A stretch of 64,000 nt of DNA from assembly GCA_021794655.1 (NCBI GenBank), contig JAJYQJ010000112.1:1-64000 (forward strand), read 5' to 3'. Position 1 is the first letter of the stretch. Each line of letters starts with the position of its first letter. The DNA is from Actinomycetes bacterium (GTDB taxonomy: Bacteria; Actinomycetota; Acidimicrobiia; Acidimicrobiales; RAAP-2). Below are positions 50,781 through 57,757 of this stretch, in pieces. The translations under genes and the position numbers were made by a program. The notes below the pieces were generated by a model. It had not been told where the DNA came from, did not search any database, and saw nothing but the letters and a program-made list of their open reading frames with translations.

Positions 50781-51650
50781 GTGGCAAAGGTTAATCCGTG
50801 GCTTGACCGAAGAGTCATCGCATACGCACACCAAGGCGGAGCGTGGGAGAGTCCCTCGTCGACACTTTTTGCGATGCGTCATGCGGTCCGCTCCGGGGCG
50901 ACCGCGATCGAACTCGATGTCCATGCGAGTGCGGACGGTGAACTCGTGGTCTGCCACGACACGACGGTAGATCGAACGACGAACGGGGTCGGCAAGATCG
51001 CCGACCTGACACTCGCCGAACTCCAAGCGCTTGACAACGCTTACTGGTTCATCCCCGGGGCAGACGTCACTCCGGGCTTGGACGACGACAGATATCCATT
51101 TCGGGGACGAGCGCCGAGTGACCCTGAATTTGGAGTTACGACGTTGCGCAAAGTATTAGAGGAGTTTCCAGACACTGTCTTGAACCTCGACATAAAACAG
51201 AGCGCTCCAGAGGTTGTGCCCTACGAAGAGAAGATCTTTGACATTTTGACGGAGTTCGGACGCAAAGACGATGTCATCGTCGCGTCGTTCCTCGATCGTG
51301 CGCTAGACGCGTTCTCTGCGTTATCGAAGGATATTCCAGTCTCCGCGGGCATGACGGAAACTGTCAATTTCTTCCAAGCTGTCCAAAATCGAGAGGAGCC
51401 GCCTGAAATCAGGGGAGTCGCATTCCAGGTCCCCGAGCGCCAAGGGGATCTGGTCGTCGTCGACGAACGCTTCGTTCACGAGGCGCATCGACGCGGTATC
51501 GCGGTTCACGTCTGGACGGTTAACGACGCCGACGCGATGGAAAGACTCATCGGCGTCGGCGTTGACGGCGTCATATCCGACGTGCCAACGACGCTCTCAG
51601 CGGTCCTTGGAGAGTCGAAAGTTGGTTGGGCCGGGTTGCGACCGCGTTGA
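50781..51650 (+). CDS. Glycerophosphodiester phosphodiesterase
   Basis: A 289-residue TIM barrel. AYAHQGGAWESPSSTLFAM (usually HRG, here HQG), IELDVHASADGELVVCHD and DRTTNG match the actinobacterial GDPD signature, with VNDADAMERLIGVGVDGVISD near the C-terminus. It splits lipid-derived glycerophosphodiesters into glycerol 3-phosphate and alcohol. It appears cytoplasmic (no signal). Start GTG at 50781, 34 bases from the divergent SCO1 gene. Confidence 0.92.
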   Translation: MAKVNPWLDRRVIAYAHQGGAWESPSSTLFAMRHAVRSGATAIELDVHASADGELVVCHDTTVDRTTNGVGKIADLTLAELQALDNAYWFIPGADVTPGLDDDRYPFRGRAPSDPEFGVTTLRKVLEEFPDTVLNLDIKQSAPEVVPYEEKIFDILTEFGRKDDVIVASFLDRALDAFSALSKDIPVSAGMTETVNFFQAVQNREEPPEIRGVAFQVPERQGDLVVVDERFVHEAHRRGIAVHVWTVNDADAMERLIGVGVDGVISDVPTTLSAVLGESKVGWAGLRPR

Positions 51651-51658
51651 GCCTGCCG

Positions 51659-51742
51659 TTAACCGCGCCCGCAGTTGGGCTTCTTGCCGTGGTTTGCCTT
51701 TTTCTTGGCCCGTAGTTTTCTTTTCACGGTCTTTTTTGACAT
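51659..51742 (-). CDS. bL37-like small ribosomal protein, 27 residues
   Basis: A very short but convincing gene: ATG at 51742 and TAA at 51661-51659 encode 27 residues with 12 Lys/Arg. The middle, RAKKKANHGKKPN, closely resembles the actinobacterial large-subunit protein bL37 (KANHGKRPN in mycobacteria). It probably binds 23S rRNA. There is no Shine-Dalgarno; a TAGGCT -10 sits 9 bases before the ATG, so the transcript is likely leaderless. An unusual C-terminal CGRG extension is present. Confidence 0.82.
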   Translation of the reverse strand: MSKKTVKRKLRAKKKANHGKKPNCGRG

Positions 51743-51751
51743 TAGAGAAAT

Positions 51752-51781
51752 AGCCTACCGGAAACGGTTACCCTGGTCGAA
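51752..51781 (-). promoter_or_regulatory. Predicted promoter of the bL37-like gene
   Basis: On the minus strand TTCGAC (51776-51781) and TAGGCT (51752-51757) are spaced 18 bases, and initiation would fall within a few bases of the ATG at 51742. The phased 10-bp array starts 9 bases upstream of the -35 element. Confidence 0.5.
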
Positions 51782-51790
51782 TCCGTAACT

Positions 51791-51880
51791 GACCTCGGTT
51801 GACTTCCCATGACCTTATTTGACCTCGCTTGATCCTCCCTTGTCTTGGTTGAACTCGCTTTGTCTCAGTTGAACTCGGTG
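51791..51880. repeat. Nine-unit degenerate 10-bp phased array
   Basis: Nine consecutive 10-bp units follow the consensus GACCTCGGTT (for example GACCTCGGTT, GACCTCGCTT, GAACTCGCTT, GAACTCGGTG), with TTGA at six of the eight junctions. The 10-bp period puts all units on one face of the helix. It lies upstream of the bL37 promoter and 120 bp before the DUF192 start. Confidence 0.75.
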
Positions 51881-52000
51881 AACGTAGACTTTGCGTATGG
51901 AAGGGGCACGTAGGAACAGTTTCGTGGATTGCGGTGGGCGAAGACGCAAATTGAGCCGGCGACGCCCTTTCTTGAAGCGGGCACGAGTGGTGAAGAAGCG

Positions 52001-52345
52001 ATGCGCTCAGGCTGGCTGATAAGGGACTGCGAAGTACTGGCGTCGGCGGAGTTGGCCGACGGCTACTTGGACCGCGTACGCGGCCTGATCGGGCGTCGGG
52101 ACTTTGAGGGAGCGATGGTGCTGCCGCGTACCCGCTCGGTTCATACGGCGTTCGTGCCGTTTGTGATCGATGTCGCGTTCCTGGATCGAGAGTTCGTCGT
52201 CGTTTCAATGATTCGAATGGCGCGATGGAAGATTTCTCTGCCACGGAGGCGGGGGTGCAACGTGCTGGAAGCGCCGAGTGGTTCCTTCGAGCGGTGGCGA
52301 CTTCACGTAGGAGACCGCTTGGAGTTTCGTGATGCAACTCAGTAA
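52001..52345 (+). CDS. DUF192 family protein
   Basis: A 114-residue beta-rich protein covering the DUF192 domain: YLDRVRGLIGRRDFEGAMVL, RSVHTAFVPFVIDVAFLDRE and GSFERWRLHVGDRLEFR. Function is unknown; structures show a compact single-domain fold. The ATG at 52001 begins directly before the domain; an upstream in-frame start (51929) would add 24 residues. It overlaps rsmI by 17 bases. Confidence 0.85.
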   Translation: MRSGWLIRDCEVLASAELADGYLDRVRGLIGRRDFEGAMVLPRTRSVHTAFVPFVIDVAFLDREFVVVSMIRMARWKISLPRRRGCNVLEAPSGSFERWRLHVGDRLEFRDATQ

Positions 52346-53294
52346 CGAGGGGCCATCTGCGGCTCGAGACGAGAGCTTCAGTGAAGCGATCGTGAGAGAC
52401 GATTGCGATTGGCACGGCAAGCAGGGTTGCCTTGCGATTGTAGGTACGCCAATTGGGAACCTATCGGACCTCTCGCCCAGGGCTATCGAAGTGCTTGGAA
52501 CGTTCGATCGTATCTGTTGCGAGGATACCCGGCGGACTCGAGGGCTGCTATCGGCCTTTGGCCTGCCTGCTAGTCCACGCAGACTCGTGTCGTTGCACGC
52601 ACACAACGAACGAGGCCGGATTCCACAAGTACTGTCCTGGGTGGAGTCAGGAGAGCGCATAGCTATCGTGAGTGACGCCGGTCTCCCGGGCATCTCGGAC
52701 CCCGGCGAGCGACTTGTATCTGAGGCGTTGGACCACGGCCTACGCGTAACGGTCGTACCGGGGCCTTCGGCCGCGTTGGCGGCGCTCGTCTTGAGTGGGA
52801 TGAAGATCGACCGGTTTTGCGTGGAAGGATTCCTCCCGCGAAAAGGCCGAGCGCGTGAGATGCGACTCGAAGAGTTGGCGTCAGAGTCGAGGACGTCGGT
52901 GCTCTTTGAGTCACCGGAGCGCTTGGTCGCTACGTTGTCGGAGCTGTGTGAACTGGGAGGTGATCGCCTCGTAGCGGTGGTCAGAGAAGTGACCAAAGTC
53001 CACGAAGAAGTGTGGCGAGGGACCCTCGTAGAAGCCGTCGAAACGTACTCCAACAAGGAGGTTCGTGGGGAGATCGCAGTTGTCTTGAGTGGAGCGGACC
53101 TAGAACACGGCACCTCGCCTGAAGAGGTTCGCACGTTGATTTCAAAGTGCTTGGAGGACGGCAAGAGCCCACGCGAGGCGGCCAGCGTCGCGGTCTTGGA
53201 GTTCGGAGTTGGCCGCCACGCCGCGTACGAGTTGGCCATAAAGCTCAGGGACTCGTTCGCGAATTCGGGGTCGGGATCGAGAGAAACAAGATGA
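52329..53294 (+). CDS. rsmI: 16S rRNA (cytidine1402-2'-O)-methyltransferase
   Basis: A 321-residue tetrapyrrole-methylase-fold enzyme. CLAIVGTPIGNLSDLSPRAI, CCEDTRRTRGLLSAFG, IAIVSDAGLPGISDPGERLV and VVPGPSAALAALVLSG are family motifs. It 2'-O-methylates C1402 in the ribosomal P site. Start is GTG 52329 or the next codon ATG; the first 30 residues are not conserved. It begins the rsmI-metG-tatD-rsmA run. Confidence 0.95.
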   Translation: MMQLSNEGPSAARDESFSEAIVRDDCDWHGKQGCLAIVGTPIGNLSDLSPRAIEVLGTFDRICCEDTRRTRGLLSAFGLPASPRRLVSLHAHNERGRIPQVLSWVESGERIAIVSDAGLPGISDPGERLVSEALDHGLRVTVVPGPSAALAALVLSGMKIDRFCVEGFLPRKGRAREMRLEELASESRTSVLFESPERLVATLSELCELGGDRLVAVVREVTKVHEEVWRGTLVEAVETYSNKEVRGEIAVVLSGADLEHGTSPEEVRTLISKCLEDGKSPREAASVAVLEFGVGRHAAYELAIKLRDSFANSGSGSRETR

Positions 53295-53343
53295 AAGCGG
53301 AGGCTTGGAAAGAGGCCGTCGCTCTCACCGGTACTGTATAGCC

Positions 53344-54894
53344 ATGGCGCGCTTCTTTATAACTACGCCGATCTACTACGTGAACGACGCTCCTCACGTC
53401 GGCCATGCTTATGCGACGGTCAATGCAGACGCGATAGCGAGGTGGCATCGGTTGATCGGCGATGATGTGCTGTTCCTGACGGGTACCGATGAACACGGCC
53501 TAAAGGTTGCACAAGCCGCGAGCGAGGCTGGAGTGAGTCCGAAGGAGTGGACCGATCGAACGGCCCGGCGGTTCATAGACGCGTGGGCTGGATTGAACAT
53601 ATTGAACGACGACTTCATCCGTACGACTGAAGATCGACACCACGAGACTGTCCGAAAGTTCTTGTCTCAGATATACGATAACGGGTTCATCGTTCCAGGC
53701 GTCTTTAGCGGTCTCTACTGCGTCAGCTGCGAGGCGTACTATAACGAGTCCGAGCTGGAAGAGGGCGAGAGATGTCCAATCCATCGTCGTCGCGTAATCG
53801 AGATGGAGGAAGAAAACTATTTCTTCAGGCTGAGTTCGTTCGAGGAGAGGTTGATCGAATGGTACGCGTCGTTCCCGGACGCAGTCCTCCCTGAGGCGAA
53901 GCGAAACGAAGCGTTGAGTTTCATCAGAGGAGGTCTTCAGGACATCTCGATCACGCGTACCTCTTTGTCTTGGGGGGTCCCGGTACCCTGGGATGAGAAG
54001 CACGTCTTTTATGTGTGGTACGACGCGTTGGTTAACTACTTGACCGCAGTTGGCTACGGTCGAGACGACGAGATGTTCACACTGTGGTGGCCTCACGTGC
54101 ACCACCTCATTGGCAAAGAGATTCTCAGGTTTCACTGCGTGTGGTGGCCGGCGATGTGCATGGCGGCAGGCATCGAACCTCCTGGAAGCGTGTTTGTTCA
54201 CGGGTGGTTGCTGGTTGGCGGTGAGAAGTTGTCGAAGACCCTAGTCAAGGCGGGTGGTTCCGACGAAGGCGGCGCCCAGGTGAAACTGACACAAGTCGCT
54301 CCCGATCTCCTGATTGGCGACTTCGGAGTCGACGCGGTTCGCTATCACCTCTTGCGAGACACGCCACTTGGATCCGACGGCGAATTCTCCTACGAAGGTA
54401 TAGTTAAACGCTACAACTCGGATCTCGCGAACAACTTGGGGAACTTGGTTTCGAGGGTGTCGACCGTCGTTGCGTCGAAGTGTGGCGGGATCGGTCCTGC
54501 TCCCTCGAGCAACTCCCCGTTGCGTTCAGCGGCCGACACGGCGGTGGATCAGGCCGTTCTAGCTTGGCAGAGGTTCGCACCCCACGCGGCGCTAGAAGCC
54601 GTGTGGGGACTGATCGGGGCGACCAACGCGGAGCTCGAGGAGTGCGAGCCTTGGAAGCTGGATCCAGGACCCGAGGTTGACGACGTCTTGGGAAACTCTA
54701 TCGAGGCCCTTCGCATTATCGCACTCCTCATTTACCCCGCGATGCCCGCGAGCGCTGACGAGATATGGCGGAGGTTGGGCTTGGACGCCTCTCCTCGGGA
54801 GTCGCTTCTTCCACGGGACGCGTCGTGGGGTGGTTATCCTGGCGGCCTCGTGGTGGAAAAGGGGGCTCCAATGTTCCCTCGACGCAAAGCTTGA
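53344..54894 (+). CDS. metG: Methionyl-tRNA synthetase
   Basis: A 516-residue class I synthetase. HIGH appears as APHVGHAYATVNADA, KMSKS as GEKLSKTLVKAGG (a KLSKT variant also seen elsewhere), and a partial zinc knuckle is CVSC with CPIH in the connective domain. It charges tRNA-Met with methionine. No C-terminal EMAP-like extension is present, as in mycobacterial enzymes. The ATG at 53344 is chosen over a start 13 codons upstream. It lies 49 bases after rsmI. Confidence 0.96.
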   Translation: MARFFITTPIYYVNDAPHVGHAYATVNADAIARWHRLIGDDVLFLTGTDEHGLKVAQAASEAGVSPKEWTDRTARRFIDAWAGLNILNDDFIRTTEDRHHETVRKFLSQIYDNGFIVPGVFSGLYCVSCEAYYNESELEEGERCPIHRRRVIEMEEENYFFRLSSFEERLIEWYASFPDAVLPEAKRNEALSFIRGGLQDISITRTSLSWGVPVPWDEKHVFYVWYDALVNYLTAVGYGRDDEMFTLWWPHVHHLIGKEILRFHCVWWPAMCMAAGIEPPGSVFVHGWLLVGGEKLSKTLVKAGGSDEGGAQVKLTQVAPDLLIGDFGVDAVRYHLLRDTPLGSDGEFSYEGIVKRYNSDLANNLGNLVSRVSTVVASKCGGIGPAPSSNSPLRSAADTAVDQAVLAWQRFAPHAALEAVWGLIGATNAELEECEPWKLDPGPEVDDVLGNSIEALRIIALLIYPAMPASADEIWRRLGLDASPRESLLPRDASWGGYPGGLVVEKGAPMFPRRKA

Positions 54895-55009
54895 TTGCCG
54901 TGTCTCCTCGGTCGACTGTGGCCGCACTCGCGGGTACTGGTCTCGGTTGTGCGTGTGTGCGTAGACCTGGCCGGTTGAGAAACATCTCTGGATCGTGACA
55001 GGGAGGACG

Positions 55010-55864
55010 ATGGAGAGATCAGTTGAAGAATGCGGGTGTTCGTGGTTTGATTCTCACTGTCATCTTCAGGGGAGTTACGTCGAAGACGGCGAACTGACGG
55101 AGACTCTTGAACGAGCGACGGACGCGGGGGTAGTGGGGCTGGTCTGCGTCGGAACAGACGCGGTTAGTTCGGCCGAGGCGGTCTCAATTGCTCGAGCATC
55201 TAAGAACGAAGGGAAGGGCGAGAGTTCGCGAGTGCCTCGCGTATGGTCGACTATCGGAATACATCCCCACGAAGCGACGCGAGGAACTGTTGACGTAGCT
55301 GCGTTACTCGAAGAAGAGATGACCGCTCGAGATGGTCTGGTGGTTGGCGTCGGTGAGTGTGGGCTCGACTACTACTACGAGCATTCCCCGAGGGATCAAC
55401 AGATTCGCGTCTTCTTGGATCAGATGGCTCTCGCGTGCAAGTACGATCTTGCGTTGGTGATTCACGTAAGGGACGCGTGGGACGATCTCTTTGCGCTGTT
55501 GGGTAGCGAGTCCCTCCCGAGTAGGGTAGTTGTCCACTGCTTTTCGGGGGGCAGGGACGAGGCGAAGCGATGCTTGGAGTTGGGAGCGTTCTTGTCGTTC
55601 AGCGGCATTGTCACTTTCAAGAACGCCGGTGGAGTTAGGGAAGCGGCCAAGCTTTGCCCGGTAGATCGTCTCCTCGTCGAGACCGATAGTCCCTTCCTCG
55701 CCCCAGTTCCGTTTCGTGGCAAGACTAATGAACCCGCTTGGGTCTCGAGGGTCGGTGAAGCTGTGTCGGAGATCAAAGGGATCGGTGCGCGAGAACTCTC
55801 GGAGCTTACGTGCGCGTCTGCGTTAGAGGCGTTTGGAATATCAGAACTACTATCAGGTGGTTAG
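55010..55864 (+). CDS. tatD: TatD-family metal-dependent DNase
   Basis: A 284-residue TIM-barrel hydrolase. Metal ligands: FDSHCHLQ (HxH), GECGLDYYYEHSPRD (E), VIHVRDAWDD (H), VVHCFSGG (H) and LLVETDSPFLAP (D). It acts as a 3'-5' exonuclease or quality-control factor. Start is ATG 55010 behind GGGAGG, with a short spacing; GTG at 54995 is possible. It follows metG as in many actinobacteria. Confidence 0.93.
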   Translation: MERSVEECGCSWFDSHCHLQGSYVEDGELTETLERATDAGVVGLVCVGTDAVSSAEAVSIARASKNEGKGESSRVPRVWSTIGIHPHEATRGTVDVAALLEEEMTARDGLVVGVGECGLDYYYEHSPRDQQIRVFLDQMALACKYDLALVIHVRDAWDDLFALLGSESLPSRVVVHCFSGGRDEAKRCLELGAFLSFSGIVTFKNAGGVREAAKLCPVDRLLVETDSPFLAPVPFRGKTNEPAWVSRVGEAVSEIKGIGARELSELTCASALEAFGISELLSGG

Positions 55865-55991
55865 CGACAACGTGGTGAACTGGGGGTACGCGTGACCGTC
55901 GTCGTCACGTTTGAGTTGCATTTGCGCGTCGAGAACTCCTCTCATAAGGTGACCGGGTCTCTCCTCGCAAGAGATCGATGTCGGCGTAGCT

Positions 55992-56783
55992 GTGGCGAGG
56001 CGGACGGTCATGTTCCCGGCGAAAGGCGTAGTTCTGCTGACACCGCGTTTGAGGCGAAGACGCGCCATGGTCTCTGCGATCCTTTGCGGATCGATGTTCG
56101 TGGCTCCTTTGCTTATACTGCAAGACGGCTCGGCACGTGCGAACGGTGTGCTCCCAGACAGCAACCGCAGCGCCACGGGGGGTCTGTCGCGCGCGCCAAC
56201 GCTCGCCTACTTGAGTCCGACGGTCGACACTCAACTCGTGGAGTACGAACGACAACTTTCTGGCTATCGCGCCAACGCTCTAGGTTCCAGGAGTCATCCG
56301 GGAACGTATCGAAACTCCTCCCTCCTAAATCCCTTCCAGAACTCCTCGCCGGTGGCTCCAGGCGGTAGCCCGGCTGCAAGCCCTGGTAACGCTTCTAGTG
56401 CGACGGTTCAAGGGTCGGGCGTCGTTGATACCCCACCCGACACCCCACCCGACACCCCACCCGATACCCCTACGACGACGCAGCCACCGCCGCCACCGGT
56501 TAGCGCCCCTCCGCCCGCGCTGCCTGGGCCGAGCGCGACGAACTCGCAGAGTGGAGAGGCGACGTGGTACACGGCGGCAGCCCCGGGGTTCTGTGCGAGT
56601 CCTACCCTGGCGTTTGGAACTGTGGTTCTCGTGACGAACGTTGCGACGGGCGCGTCTACGTCTTGTACTGTTGATGACCGTGAGGGTGACACGCCGGGAC
56701 GGATCATAGACATGTCTTATGAGGGTTTTTCCCAAATTGGAGATCCGAGCCAGGGGATAGTCGCGGTTACCGTCAGCTGGTGA
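55992..56783 (+). CDS. Secreted RlpA-like double-psi beta-barrel protein
   Basis: A 263-residue protein with a signal-anchor (about 26-48), a disordered linker with TPPD repeats and a proline-rich stretch (about 150-180), then an RlpA-like barrel: SGEATWYTAAAPGFCASPTL, LAFGTVVLVTNVATGAS, VDDREGDTPGRIIDMS. It probably binds or cleaves glycan strands of peptidoglycan. It occupies the slot of the resuscitation-promoting factor between tatD and rsmA. GTG start; it overlaps rsmA (GTGA). Confidence 0.83.
   Translation: MARRTVMFPAKGVVLLTPRLRRRRAMVSAILCGSMFVAPLLILQDGSARANGVLPDSNRSATGGLSRAPTLAYLSPTVDTQLVEYERQLSGYRANALGSRSHPGTYRNSSLLNPFQNSSPVAPGGSPAASPGNASSATVQGSGVVDTPPDTPPDTPPDTPTTTQPPPPPVSAPPPALPGPSATNSQSGEATWYTAAAPGFCASPTLAFGTVVLVTNVATGASTSCTVDDREGDTPGRIIDMSYEGFSQIGDPSQGIVAVTVSW
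56429..56467 (+). repeat. 12-bp coding tandem repeat (TPPD)
   Basis: ACCCCACCCGAC-type units repeat three times inside the linker of the RlpA-like protein and encode repeated Thr-Pro-Pro-Asp. Copy number could vary and change the distance of the barrel from the membrane. Confidence 0.8.
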
Positions 56784-57694
56784 CGCTGACGATCGGTGAG
56801 CTGAAGAGAGTCCTTTACGAAAACGAGGTGCGTCCTCGTCGCTCTCTTGGACAGAACTTTGTCGTAGATCCCAATACGGTGAGGCGGATAGTCCGCCTGG
56901 CGGGGATTCGCGAAGGGGATCTAGTGGTGGAGGTGGGAGCCGGGCTCGGCTCCCTTACGCTAGCGCTTTGCGAGGCGGGCGCTCGTGTGAAGGCCGTCGA
57001 GATCGATAGGCGTCTGATTCCACAACTTCGTCGGGCTCTCGAAGGAACTTCGGCCGAGGTGATTCAAGCAGACGCGCTCGGAGTCGACTGGGATGAGCTT
57101 ATTGGTGAGGACGAGACGAGCGGGGGTAGCGCTCCGTTTGAAGCCGTCGATCTAGAGGGTTCGAGTAGGCGCGAGTGTGAAGATCACGGTGTCGTGCCGA
57201 GCTATCGGTTGGTCGCAAACCTTCCATACAACATAGCGACGTCGGTCGTGATAGACGTGTTGGAACGGGCGAGAAGGATTGACTCGATGCTGATCATGGT
57301 GCAACGCGAGGTGGGTGAACGAATGGTGGCACGTCCGAGGAGTAAGGCGTATGGCTCGGTTTCGGTGAAGATCGCGTACTGGGCCGAAGCGTCACTCATC
57401 GGCAAAGTTCCCTCGACGGTGTTCTATCCGAGGCCGAACGTTGAGTCGGTGTTGGTAAAGATCGAGCGAAGGGGACGTAGGGGAGAAGTACCGATGAGTT
57501 CGAGAGACGATCGCTATGGACGCTTTTGCGAGGTTGTAGAGGCCGGGTTTGGACAGCGACGCAAGACGTTACGAAGTTCGCTCAAAGGAGTTGTAGAACC
57601 GGACTCGTTCGATCGTGTCGCGATATCGCCTGGGGCGCGCGCCGAAGAGTTGAGCGTCGATGATTGGAAGAGGCTATGCGAGCTGCCTCGTTGA
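56780..57694 (+). CDS. rsmA: 16S rRNA dimethyladenosine transferase
   Basis: A 304-residue enzyme that dimethylates A1518 and A1519 in small-subunit assembly. RRSLGQNFVVDPNTV, VVEVGAGLGSLTLAL, VANLPYNIATSVV and FYPRPNVESVLVKI are canonical. An acidic/serine insertion (about 111-136, GEDETSGGSAPFEAVDLEGSS) separates motif III and NLPYN. Start is GTG at 56780, overlapping the RlpA-like gene stop. Confidence 0.96.
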   Translation: MTLTIGELKRVLYENEVRPRRSLGQNFVVDPNTVRRIVRLAGIREGDLVVEVGAGLGSLTLALCEAGARVKAVEIDRRLIPQLRRALEGTSAEVIQADALGVDWDELIGEDETSGGSAPFEAVDLEGSSRRECEDHGVVPSYRLVANLPYNIATSVVIDVLERARRIDSMLIMVQREVGERMVARPRSKAYGSVSVKIAYWAEASLIGKVPSTVFYPRPNVESVLVKIERRGRRGEVPMSSRDDRYGRFCEVVEAGFGQRRKTLRSSLKGVVEPDSFDRVAISPGARAEELSVDDWKRLCELPR

Positions 57695-57757
57695 GAGCTA
57701 TGAGGCTCAAGGCGCGAGACACTGCGGGAACGCAAAGCGATGGAGTATGCTCGATAG

